From assembly GCA_013815485.1 (NCBI GenBank), contig JACDGB010000103.1:1-6577 (forward strand): a DNA stretch of 6,577 nucleotides, given 5' to 3'. Shown piece after piece: positions 1-5,997 of the stretch. Source of the stretch: Rubrobacter sp. (lineage in GTDB: Bacteria > Actinomycetota > Rubrobacteria > Rubrobacterales > Rubrobacteraceae). Under the pieces are notes generated by a model. The model had not been told where the DNA came from. It did not search any database and worked only from the letters and a program-made list of their open reading frames with translations. A program made the translations under genes and the position numbers. Positions within the stretch are counted from its first letter, which is position 1. Each line of letters begins with the position of its first letter.

Positions 1-118
1 GGTTACGCTACACACCTCGACCTATCCGCTCGACGCCGTGAACGACGCGATACAGGATCTCAACTCCGGGAATTTGCGGGGACGGGGAATCCTGGTCCCG
101 GACGGCGCGGCGGCGTGA
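1..118 (+). CDS. C-terminal end of a probable zinc-dependent alcohol dehydrogenase (partial)
   Basis: Only the last 38 codons are in the window, reading from base 2 to a TGA at 116-118; the 5' part lies off the left edge. The encoded tail contains TSTYPLDAVNDAIQDLNSG followed by LRGRGILVPDG. This resembles the C-terminus of medium-chain, zinc-type alcohol dehydrogenases, where a Y-P-L-x-x-x-N-x-A motif precedes a short helix and a final R-G-R-x-V/I-L-V-P strand. Those enzymes oxidise alcohols with NAD(P)+. The catalytic zinc ligands and the Rossmann fold are outside the window, so substrate and cofactor cannot be judged. The stop is followed after four bases by a large inverted repeat. A quinone-reductase-like member of the same superfamily is the main alternative. 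Confidence 0.65.
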   Translation, partial: VTLHTSTYPLDAVNDAIQDLNSGNLRGRGILVPDGAAA

Positions 119-122
119 GTAG

Positions 123-239
123 AGCTATCAGCTAGAGCCGTGAGGGGCGAAGGCCGGTGGATGAGGCGATACGGTGAGACAGTCAACCGTTGCGTCCCGC
201 GCCACCGGCTTTCCTACCATCAGAGAGAAGCTGATAGCT
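123..239. repeat. Nested inverted repeat (long potential hairpin) in the groEL leader
   Basis: Three sets of complementary arms are nested in register. The outer arms AGCTATCAGCT (123-133) and AGCTGATAGCT (229-239) are a perfect 11-bp match. The middle arms, 149-160 and 202-213, form 12 pairs with one G-U. The inner arms ACGGT (171-175) and ACCGT (186-190) enclose a 10-base loop, and four more pairs lie outside them (165-168 with 193-196). The unpaired stretches between outer and middle arms are 19 bases on each side. The structure starts 4 bases after the alcohol dehydrogenase stop and ends 14 bases before the groEL ribosome site. It could be an RNA leader structure, a palindromic repeat element, or an intergenic terminator, although no T-run follows it. 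It is not a CIRCE element. Confidence 0.7.
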
Positions 240-253
240 GACAGATACAAAAT

Positions 254-258
254 GGAGG
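254..258 (+). promoter_or_regulatory. Ribosome binding site of groEL
   Basis: GGAGG lies 7 bases before the GTG at 266. It fixes that GTG as the start and lies outside the upstream inverted repeat, so the hairpin does not directly cover it. Confidence 0.85.
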
Positions 259-265
259 TTTTGGG

Positions 266-1897
266 GTGGCGCACAAGAAGTTGAGGTTCGATGCGGAGGC
301 GCGGCGGTCCATGGAGGCGGGCGTGAACAAGCTCGCCAACGCCGTCAGGACGACGCTCGGGCCCAAGGGGCGGTACGTGATATATCAGAAGCCTTTGATC
401 GCACCGACCATCACCAACGATGGCGTGACCATCGCGCACGAGATCGACCTGCGGAACATCTTCGAGAACCAGGCCGCCCAACTGGTCAAAGAGGTTGCGA
501 CAAAGACCAATGATATAGCGGGCGACGGGACGACAACCGCGCTCATTCTCGCGCAGGCGATCATTCACGAGGGCATCAAGAACGTAGTGGCTGGCGCGAA
601 CCCGGTCATGTTGAGGCGAGGCATCGAGAAGGCCGCCGAGGTCGCCGTCGAGGCGATACTGGATCAGGCCACGCAGATCGAAAGCCGGGAAGACATGATC
701 CGCGTGGGCGCCATCAGCGCGCGCTCGGTGGAGATCGGAACCGTCATCGCCGACGCGATGGAGCAGGTCGGCAAGGACGGCGTAGTGAACGTAGTGGAAG
801 GAAATACCCTCGCCATGCAGCTCGATTTCGTCGAGGGGATGCACTTCGACAAGGGCTACGTCTCGCCGCACTTCGTTACGGACCAGGACCGGATGGAGGC
901 TGTTCTCGACGAGCCGTACATCTTGCTCGTCGGCCAGAAGATCAGCGCCATCCAAGACCTCGTGCCGGTGCTCAACGAGGTAATGAAGAGCGGCAAACCG
1001 CTCCTGATCATCTCCGACGATCTGGACGGAGATGCTCTCGGCACCCTGATCGTCAATAAAGCGCGCGGCCGCCTGAAAGTGGCCGCTATCAGGACGCCGC
1101 TCTTCGGCGACCGGCGCAAGAGGATACTCGAAGATATCGCCATCCTAACCGGCGGCGAGGTCGTCACCTCGGAACTCGGCCTCAGGCTGGAGAACACGCA
1201 AATCGCCCAGTTGGGACAGGCGAGGAAGGCCATAATCAGCAAGGACGCCACCACCATTCTCGGCGGCGAGGGTGACGAAGAACGGATAAAAGACCGCCAA
1301 AGGCAGCTAAAGAGCGAGCTCGCGGTCACCTCGCCGGGCTACGACCGGCAGAAGATCAACGAACGCCTCGCCAAGCTGGCCGGCGGCGTGTCGGTCATCA
1401 GGGTGGGCGCGACTACCGATAGCGAACTGAGGGAGAAGACGCACCGCGTCGAGGACGCATTATCCGCGACCCGCGCGGCGCTGGAGGAAGGCATCGTACC
1501 AGGCGGCGGCGTGGCGTTGTTGCGCGCTCAGGCTCCGGTGGGCGACCTTCTCGATACGCTGGAAGGCGACGAGAGGACGGGCGCCAGGATCGTCCATCGG
1601 GCGCTGGAAGAGCCGATCAAGCAGATAGCCGTCAATGCCGGGGCTGATGGGTCCATCGTGGCGGAGAGGGTCAGGAACCGGGATGACGACGTGGGCTTCA
1701 ACGCCTTGACGGGTGAGTACGAGGACCTCATCGCGGCCGGCATCATAGACCCGGCGATGGTGGCGAGGAGCGCGCTGCAAAACGCGGCCTCCATCGGCGC
1801 CCTTATCGTCACCACCGAAGTCGTGGTCGCCGAACCCCCCGCCGGACTCGGCGCGGCGGCGGTGAACCGGGCCGGCATGAACATGGATATTCTGTAA
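266..1897 (+). CDS. groEL: Chaperonin GroEL (Hsp60), stand-alone copy without Gly-Met tail
   Basis: This is a 543-residue group I chaperonin, the usual length being about 540-550. It forms the double-ring ATPase that encloses and refolds proteins in the cytoplasm with a GroES lid. Key residues are present: the LGPKGR nucleotide loop (31-36), D52 in TITNDG, D87 in AGDGTTT, the ATPase aspartate D397 in RVEDAL (E. coli D398), GGG at 413-415 and D495 in IIDP. The apical domain is about residues 190-370 and includes [15 protein letters not shown] and FGDRRK. The GTG start has a strong GGAGG site. Three things are unusual. No groES precedes it. The C-terminus stops at [10 protein letters not shown], without the GGM repeats of housekeeping GroEL or the His-rich tail of actinobacterial GroEL1. 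The apical SPYF motif reads SPHF, altering the position equivalent to E. coli Tyr203. No CIRCE or HAIR operator was found upstream. It may be a secondary paralogue. Confidence 0.96.
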   Translation: MAHKKLRFDAEARRSMEAGVNKLANAVRTTLGPKGRYVIYQKPLIAPTITNDGVTIAHEIDLRNIFENQAAQLVKEVATKTNDIAGDGTTTALILAQAIIHEGIKNVVAGANPVMLRRGIEKAAEVAVEAILDQATQIESREDMIRVGAISARSVEIGTVIADAMEQVGKDGVVNVVEGNTLAMQLDFVEGMHFDKGYVSPHFVTDQDRMEAVLDEPYILLVGQKISAIQDLVPVLNEVMKSGKPLLIISDDLDGDALGTLIVNKARGRLKVAAIRTPLFGDRRKRILEDIAILTGGEVVTSELGLRLENTQIAQLGQARKAIISKDATTILGGEGDEERIKDRQRQLKSELAVTSPGYDRQKINERLAKLAGGVSVIRVGATTDSELREKTHRVEDALSATRAALEEGIVPGGGVALLRAQAPVGDLLDTLEGDERTGARIVHRALEEPIKQIAVNAGADGSIVAERVRNRDDDVGFNALTGEYEDLIAAGIIDPAMVARSALQNAASIGALIVTTEVVVAEPPAGLGAAAVNRAGMNMDIL

Positions 1898-1921
1898 TTT
1901 ACATCTGATTTCCTGACGACA

Positions 1922-1928
1922 GGGAGGT
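1922..1928 (+). promoter_or_regulatory. Ribosome binding site of the gene downstream of groEL
   Basis: GGGAGGT ends 5 bases before the GTG at 1934. It supports that start for the 110-residue unknown protein and shows that the short groEL-distal gene is translated on its own. Confidence 0.75.
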
Positions 1929-1933
1929 AGAAA

Positions 1934-2266
1934 GTGGTAGAGGAACGAGGATCGGGGACAGGCAAGACGGTACTTTCGGATTGGGTGGGGTACTGGGTCT
2001 TCATCACCTACATGTCCGGTCCTACCCTGGATCAGAACGAACCCGCCAAGTCGGTCAAGGGCCAGCCGGAGGCCATGACCGCTTCGTTCTTACTGGAGAA
2101 CTACGGACCACTGGGGATCGAAGTGAGACGAAACACAGAGATCCCGACCATCTTCATGTCATGGGGCGCCGTCATGTACATCCAGGGACCGCCACCCGAG
2201 GTGAGGGAGCAGATCGACAAAGAAGTATCGAAGCGAACCGGAGGAGAATCCGGTCTCATCACATAA
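1934..2266 (+). CDS. Conserved-looking small protein of unknown function, groEL operon
   Basis: I do not recognise this 110-residue protein. It starts at a GTG with a good ribosome site, 36 bases after the groEL stop with no terminator visible between, so it is probably co-transcribed with groEL. There is no signal peptide, no clear membrane helix and no cysteine. Visible segments are an aromatic patch (DWVGYWVFITYM, residues 16-27), a polar loop (about 28-47), a strand-rich core containing SFLLENYGPLGIEVRR, then IFMSWGAVMYIQGPP, and a charged helical tail (EVREQIDKEVSKR). The core ends in a hydrophobic-S-W-G-A-V-hydrophobic-I strand. That pattern is loosely like the second half of Sm-like beta barrels, where a short strand ends in W-S/G-A-I/V-x-x-I. 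This resemblance is a guess from pattern only. The position suggests a role linked to the chaperonin or to stress, but nothing in the sequence proves it. Confidence 0.75.
   Translation: MVEERGSGTGKTVLSDWVGYWVFITYMSGPTLDQNEPAKSVKGQPEAMTASFLLENYGPLGIEVRRNTEIPTIFMSWGAVMYIQGPPPEVREQIDKEVSKRTGGESGLIT
2237..2254. terminator. Weak hairpin at the convergent gene junction
   Basis: ACCGGA (2237-2242) and TCCGGT (2249-2254) form a perfect 6-bp stem with a 6-base loop, inside the last codons of the plus-strand unknown gene. On the minus strand it lies 25 bases past the peptidase stop and is followed by a T-rich but interrupted tract (TTCGCTTCGATACTTCTTT). It could therefore end the minus-strand operon. 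On the plus strand no T-run follows. The stem is short, so the call is tentative. Confidence 0.3.
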
Positions 2267-2278
2267 GGATCGCGGATT

Positions 2279-3235
2279 CTACAACTCAGAGACGGCGGGA
2301 ATTCCGGGCAACCCCTCCGCCACCCTGACGGCGCGCAGTACGGCCTCTTGCATCATGCGCGCGCCCCACGTCCCCACTACATCGGGGGCGGCGTCGAGGT
2401 CTCCAGCCGAGGCGGCGAATACCACGTCCCCGTCCACGGAGGTGTGTACGGGCTCGATGGCCCGCGCCAGGCCGTCGTGGGCCATCTGGGCGACCTTCGT
2501 TGACTGCGGTTTGGTGAGGTGGGCGTTGGTCGCTACGACCCCGAGTGTGGTGTTCTCGCCCCATCTCATGCGGGCGGCTGCTTCGGTGAGCAACTGCACG
2601 GTATCCCCGAGTTTGCCGTCATCCAGGCGGGGACCGGCCAGCACGTCTCCGGTTCGCGGGTCCCTGACGTGCCCGAAGGCGTTGACAACGGCGAGGGCTC
2701 CAATAACGAGGCCGCCGTCCAGATAGACCGATGCGCTTCCCACTCCGCCCTTCATGGATCGTTCCATGCCGAGGACCTTGCCGACGGTCGCGCCCGTCCC
2801 CGCGCCCACGGTTCCTTGCGCGAAGTCCTCGCTCATTGCTGAAGACGCCGCTTCGTAGCCCATCTCCGGGCCGGGTCGGGCATCGGGGGAGCCGACGACG
2901 AGGTCGAAGATGACGGCTGCTGATACGAGCGGGATCCGGGCGACACCCACGTCGAGGCCGGTGCCCCGCTCTTCGAGGAGGCGGACCACGCCGTCGGCGG
3001 CGGCTAGGCCGAATGCGCTGCCGCCGGTTAGGAGAAGGGCGTGCGTACCGCGCACCGTGCCGGTTGGAGATAAGCGATCCGTCTCCCGCGTGCCGGGCGA
3101 GGAGCCGCGCACGTCCACGCCGACGGTTGCTCCGCCAGGGGCCTCGAACAGGATGGTGGTGCATCCGGTGGCGCCAGTCATGTCGGTGGCGTGTCCGACG
3201 AGGACGCCGGGCACATCGCAGATGTTATCCGGCAC
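2279..3235 (-). CDS. P1 family (S58, DmpA/NylC-like) self-processing peptidase
   Basis: This is a 318-residue member of the N-terminal-nucleophile family that includes DmpA aminopeptidase and the nylon oligomer hydrolase NylC. Family members cleave themselves once into alpha and beta chains, and the new N-terminal Ser/Thr becomes the nucleophile. Hallmarks, numbered from the GTG, are ICDVPGVLVGHATD at 5-18, LLLTGGSAFGLAAADGV at 67-83, VGAGTGATVGK at 143-153 and GENTTLGVVATNA at 226-238. N228-T229 is the likely self-cleavage site, as in NylC. The chosen GTG overlaps the ricT stop as TAGTG, so translation is probably coupled; no ribosome site is seen. An in-frame ATG at 3295 would add 20 residues inside ricT, but family members normally begin just before the DVPG motif. 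The substrate is unknown; amide or D-/beta-amino-acid peptides are typical. Its stop lies 12 bases from the convergent gene. Confidence 0.9.
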   Translation of the reverse strand: MPDNICDVPGVLVGHATDMTGATGCTTILFEAPGGATVGVDVRGSSPGTRETDRLSPTGTVRGTHALLLTGGSAFGLAAADGVVRLLEERGTGLDVGVARIPLVSAAVIFDLVVGSPDARPGPEMGYEAASSAMSEDFAQGTVGAGTGATVGKVLGMERSMKGGVGSASVYLDGGLVIGALAVVNAFGHVRDPRTGDVLAGPRLDDGKLGDTVQLLTEAAARMRWGENTTLGVVATNAHLTKPQSTKVAQMAHDGLARAIEPVHTSVDGDVVFAASAGDLDAAPDVVGTWGARMMQEAVLRAVRVAEGLPGIPAVSEL

Positions 3236-4086
3236 TATTCTTGCGCTTCCGGGTTCTCCACGGGGTTCGGCTCGTGCGTGGGCTCGACCTCCCAATCATC
3301 GGGGTCGGCTGGTTCGATGCCGGGGTTGTCGCGAGCCAGGCTTCCGAGGGTTACCATCTCCTGGTCGGAGCGTTTAGTGCCGAACTGGACCATGACGGAG
3401 TCTTTTACCATCGAGTAGTCAACGACCTGGCCTTCGCGCTCCCCGAGCTTCACGTTCGAGTTCTTGAACGGCGCCCGCTCCTTGAACTCCTTGTAGGCGT
3501 CGTGTTCGTAGCGCATGCAGCACTTCACCTCGCCGCAAGTGCCCATGATCTTGTCGTTCGGCGTCACGCCTTGCTGCCTGGCGACCCTGACGTTGACCGG
3601 CCCCATGCTCCGCGCCCCACTCCAGGTAGCGCAACACAGCGGCAACCCGCACGTATCACAGCCGCCGGCATCCCCCGAACGCTCGATGAAAGAGAACCGC
3701 CGGAACGAGACCCGCGCATCATAGAGCCTTTCCAGTCCATCCCTCACCGGCGCGAGGTTCGGCTCACCTTCCGTCTGATACTTGACTTCGACGTACGCGC
3801 CATCGAGGGACACGTCGCAGCCGATGAACTCGACGTTGCCGATGCGGTGGTCCCGGACGAGTTTCTGGGCCTCGGAGCGGACCTCGCGCCCGAGTTCTCT
3901 GCGCTCGTCTTCCTCGCGGTCGTCCTCGGCGGTGGTTATCCGGATTATGTCGTAGGGATCGTGGTACGGTTCGCGGCGCCGCGGCGTGAGAGACACGCGC
4001 CCGACGAACTCCCCGAGTTCTGTCGCCACCACGACCCGGTATCCGACGCGGAGATCTAGGTCCCTCGCGTAGCAGAGCTTCGTCAC
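3235..4086 (-). CDS. ricT: RicT/YaaT-like PSP1 domain protein with cysteine clusters
   Basis: This 283-residue protein belongs to the PSP1 C-terminal domain family. In Bacillus subtilis RicT (YaaT) acts with RicA and RicF in an iron-sulfur-containing complex that helps RNase Y mature mRNAs and supports sporulation and competence. The two cysteine clusters are clear: CDTCGLPLCC with C143, C146, C151 and C152, and GTCGEVKCCMRYE with C184, C189 and C190. The family's central helix region (EAQKLVRDHRIGNVEFIGCDVSLDG) and the FSFIERSG segment are intact. The C-terminus is an acidic, proline-rich tail after residue 245. It lies directly after holB, as yaaT does in B. subtilis, which strengthens the name. 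The GTG at 4086 is the first usable start. It is probably not the whole story: about 13 in-frame residues upstream (LVDVRLPGWS and flanks) also match the family N-terminus. Confidence 0.9.
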   Translation of the reverse strand: MTKLCYARDLDLRVGYRVVVATELGEFVGRVSLTPRRREPYHDPYDIIRITTAEDDREEDERRELGREVRSEAQKLVRDHRIGNVEFIGCDVSLDGAYVEVKYQTEGEPNLAPVRDGLERLYDARVSFRRFSFIERSGDAGGCDTCGLPLCCATWSGARSMGPVNVRVARQQGVTPNDKIMGTCGEVKCCMRYEHDAYKEFKERAPFKNSNVKLGEREGQVVDYSMVKDSVMVQFGTKRSDQEMVTLGSLARDNPGIEPADPDDWEVEPTHEPNPVENPEAQE

Positions 4087-4109
4087 GCTCCATCCAGGGA
4101 GACGGACGT

Positions 4110-5195
4110 CTACGAGCCGGGGTAGTACACGAGTATCTTGCGCCGTATCCGCGATAACGCCACCTCCAGGATCGCCTCCGGTGAGACATTATACGCAAGC
4201 GACGCGCGCGATTCCCCCAAAGAGAGTGCTGCCCCGGCCCAGTCCGCCTCCGGGCTCTCCGAAACCCGGCGCTTGATCTCCTCCATCCTGTCCACGTTCG
4301 CCGCGAGTTCCGGGGCTCCGGCCCGAATCACCGCCGCATCCCTGTACACGAGAGCGAGCAATTCCAGAGCCTCCCCCACCGCCGCGTCCCTGGCGGCCCT
4401 CCCGGTCCGCTTCGCCCCATCCTTCGACCGCCGATCCGGCTCGTCGAATGCTTCCAGATAAGATTTCTCCCGAGCCGCCCCAACCGCCTCGGCCCGCGCC
4501 AGAATTCGGCCAATCGCCCTGTGCCGCTCCTCGAAATCCCGAGAGTAAGCGAACCCGGCCTCGAAGACAGCCTCCCTAAGTTCCCGAAGCTCATCCTCCT
4601 CAGCGTACCGCAGCGACAACCCCACGCTCCCCCGTCCCAGGGCCGCCACCAGCCCCGGCTCTGCGACGCCCCGCTCTTCAAGGAATCGCGTGACCTCCGG
4701 GATCGAGACGGGATCGAAGCGCACGGCCTGCGCCCTGGACGCGACGGTCGGGAGGACGCCCTCGCGGGAAGCGGAGATCAGCACGAAGACCGACTCCCCT
4801 TCCGGCTCCTCCAGCGTCTTCAGGAGCGCGTTCGCCGCCTGCACGTTCAGCGTGTCAGCGGAGAGAATGAAGCAGCGGCGCGCGCCCTCGAACGGACGGC
4901 TCGCCGCCAGACGCAACACCTCCCGGACCTGGGGGATCATGGTGAACCTCCCCTCGGGTTCGACCTCGGTAAGGTCCGGATGCAGCCCGCGCCGCGCTCG
5001 GTCCTCGGCCCCCGCGTCCCCGCCCGCCACAAGCGCCGCCCCGAACCTCCGCGCTACCATCCGCTTCCCCACGCCCGGCGGCCCGAAGAAGAGATAAGCG
5101 TGCGACACCTCGCCCATCGCCAGGCCCCGCTCCAGCCGCCTCAGCGACGCCTCATTGCCGAGAATGCCAGCGAAAGTCACAACGTCAGCCGTCAT
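4110..5195 (-). CDS. holB: DNA polymerase III delta-prime subunit (clamp loader)
   Basis: This 361-residue AAA+ protein is part of the clamp-loader complex that places the sliding clamp on DNA. Walker A is GPPGVGKR at residues 38-45. NVQAANALLKTLEEPEG is the highly conserved delta-prime/DnaX-type helix, followed by the family S-R-x-Q segment as ASRAQAVRF. The C-terminal helical collar domain follows. The ATG at 5195 is chosen because homology starts just after it. An ATG at 5204 adds three residues, and a 419-residue reading from 5369 would run through the end of tmk and across the small ORF. Its only upstream purine tract is GGGGG at 5198-5202, just 2 bases away, so translation probably depends on coupling with the overlapping small ORF. 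The loop between residues 51 and 70 reads GGDAGAEDRARRGLHPD and has none of the four cysteines that bind zinc in most bacterial delta-prime subunits. Confidence 0.92.
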   Translation of the reverse strand: MTADVVTFAGILGNEASLRRLERGLAMGEVSHAYLFFGPPGVGKRMVARRFGAALVAGGDAGAEDRARRGLHPDLTEVEPEGRFTMIPQVREVLRLAASRPFEGARRCFILSADTLNVQAANALLKTLEEPEGESVFVLISASREGVLPTVASRAQAVRFDPVSIPEVTRFLEERGVAEPGLVAALGRGSVGLSLRYAEEDELRELREAVFEAGFAYSRDFEERHRAIGRILARAEAVGAAREKSYLEAFDEPDRRSKDGAKRTGRAARDAAVGEALELLALVYRDAAVIRAGAPELAANVDRMEEIKRRVSESPEADWAGAALSLGESRASLAYNVSPEAILEVALSRIRRKILVYYPGS

Positions 5196-5304
5196 CGCCC
5201 CCATCGCCGTTGCGCGCCGCGAGACCAGCCCCGATAGCCACCCCGATACCGAGGGCAATCCCCAGCAAACGTCCCCTTCTCTTCTCTTCCGGTCTCCGGT
5301 CCAC
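5185..5304 (-). CDS. Small single-pass membrane protein candidate between tmk and holB
   Basis: This 39-codon ORF begins at a GTG with a near-ideal GGAGG 6 bases upstream and ends at a TGA 11 bases inside holB. The start is 18 bases after the tmk stop, so it fills the otherwise unexplained gap between the two genes. The product has a basic N-terminus (MDRRPEEKRRGR), a glycine-rich hydrophobic stretch of about 18 residues (LLGIALGIGVAIGAGLAA) with several G-x-x-x-G spacings, and an acidic, glycine-rich end (RNGDGGDDG). This is the layout of a small inner-membrane protein with the N-terminus in the cytoplasm. I know no family for it. The overlap with holB suggests translational coupling. The competing reading, an N-terminal extension of HolB, is less likely because that frame looks non-conserved. 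Confidence 0.65.
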   Translation of the reverse strand: MDRRPEEKRRGRLLGIALGIGVAIGAGLAARNGDGGDDG

Positions 5305-5310
5305 GCCACT

Positions 5311-5315
5311 CCTCC
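5311..5315 (-). promoter_or_regulatory. Ribosome binding site of the small tmk-holB ORF
   Basis: GGAGG on the minus strand lies just after the tmk stop (5323) and 6 bases before the GTG at 5304. It is the best ribosome site of the minus-strand cluster. It lies about 107 bases upstream of the HolB ATG, far too distant to serve it, and this is the main reason for calling the small ORF. Confidence 0.65.
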
Positions 5316-5322
5316 AAGAAAC

Positions 5323-5970
5323 CTACTCTTCGCCGCCACGATTATAAGCGGTCGCAACCTCCATCTCACGCCTCACCGTCTCCGCCAACTCCTCCGGCGG
5401 AAGGGTGGCATCGAGGACGAAGAACCGCCCCGGCGCCAGACGAATGATCTCCTCGAACCCCCGTTCCACGCGACGCATGAACTCCGCGCCGATGCGTTCG
5501 ATCCTATCGAGCGACCCCCGGCCCTCCCGAGCGCGCCGCTCCCGCTCCTCCACCCCGAGGCGCAGGTAAAACGTCCGATCCGGCAAAATGTCTTCAGTAG
5601 CCCACGAATTCAACTCGCGGACTGCATCCGCGCCCAGCCCTCGACCATATCCTTGATAGGCGACGCTGGAATCCAGATACCGCTCACAGACGACGTTCTC
5701 GCCCCGCTCCAGGCGAGGCAGGATCCCACCTCGCACATGGTCAGCCCGCGCCGAGGCATACAGATACGCCTCCGTCCACGGGTCCATCTCCACCTCGGGA
5801 TCCAGCAAAATCTCCCGGATGCGCTCCGCCGCCAACGTGCCACCGGGCTCACGAGTGAAGTACGTCGGAGGAGCTTCGTCCAGCAACTCTTTCAGATAGC
5901 GGACCAGGGTTGATTTACCGGAGAAATCCAGCCCTTCGATAGTGACGAAGATGCCTCTGGGGATGCCCAG
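5323..5970 (-). CDS. tmk: Thymidylate kinase
   Basis: Thymidylate kinase phosphorylates dTMP to dTDP with ATP in dTTP synthesis. The P-loop EGLDFSGKST is encoded at 5937-5908, followed by FTREPGGT, then the nucleotide-site motif CERYLDSSVAYQGYGRG (ERY in place of the common DRY) and an arginine-rich lid (RAREGRGSLDRIE). Length is about 213-215 residues if translation begins near 5970-5964, normal for the family. The start is uncertain. The first standard start codon in frame is a TTG at 5886, which would remove the P-loop and cannot give an active enzyme. The conserved frame runs back to the TAG of the upstream amidotransferase (6000-5998) with no ATG, GTG or TTG. The CTG at 5970 is used here; the ATC at 5964, giving IPRGIFVTIEG, is an alternative. 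It is followed by the small ORF and holB. Confidence 0.93.
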   Translation of the reverse strand: MGIPRGIFVTIEGLDFSGKSTLVRYLKELLDEAPPTYFTREPGGTLAAERIREILLDPEVEMDPWTEAYLYASARADHVRGGILPRLERGENVVCERYLDSSVAYQGYGRGLGADAVRELNSWATEDILPDRTFYLRLGVEERERRAREGRGSLDRIERIGAEFMRRVERGFEEIIRLAPGRFFVLDATLPPEELAETVRREMEVATAYNRGGEE

Positions 5971-5997
5971 CGGAGTTTGCGCGGTGGATCTGCTTTC

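Noticed and set aside
119..265. CIRCE or HAIR heat-shock operator, or a clear sigma-70 promoter before groEL
   Set aside because: No TTAGCACTC/GAGTGCTAA or CTTGAGT/ACTCAAG pair is present. The best promoter-like match (TTGCGT at 190, TACCAT at 215) has a 19-base spacer and a poor -10 box.
128..955. A 275-codon minus-strand frame opposite the groEL 5' half
   Set aside because: It lies across the groEL coding region and leader, has no recognisable motif, and is explained by the codon pattern of groEL.
3013..4059. A 348-codon open frame on the plus strand opposite ricT and the peptidase
   Set aside because: It is antisense to two well-supported genes, arginine- and proline-rich in its first part, and has no family motif. 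Long antisense frames are expected in GC-rich DNA.
3764..4198. A 144-codon minus-strand frame across the holB-ricT junction
   Set aside because: It is very arginine-rich, out of frame with both neighbours and has no motif; it is a shadow of ricT.
5196..5369. N-terminal extension of HolB to an ATG inside tmk (419 residues)
   Set aside because: The added 58 residues show no HolB similarity, overlap the tmk end, and compete with the small ORF that carries the good ribosome site.
5886..5888. TTG as the tmk start
   Set aside because: It lies after the P-loop, so the product would lack the ATP-binding motif that is clearly encoded just upstream in the same frame.
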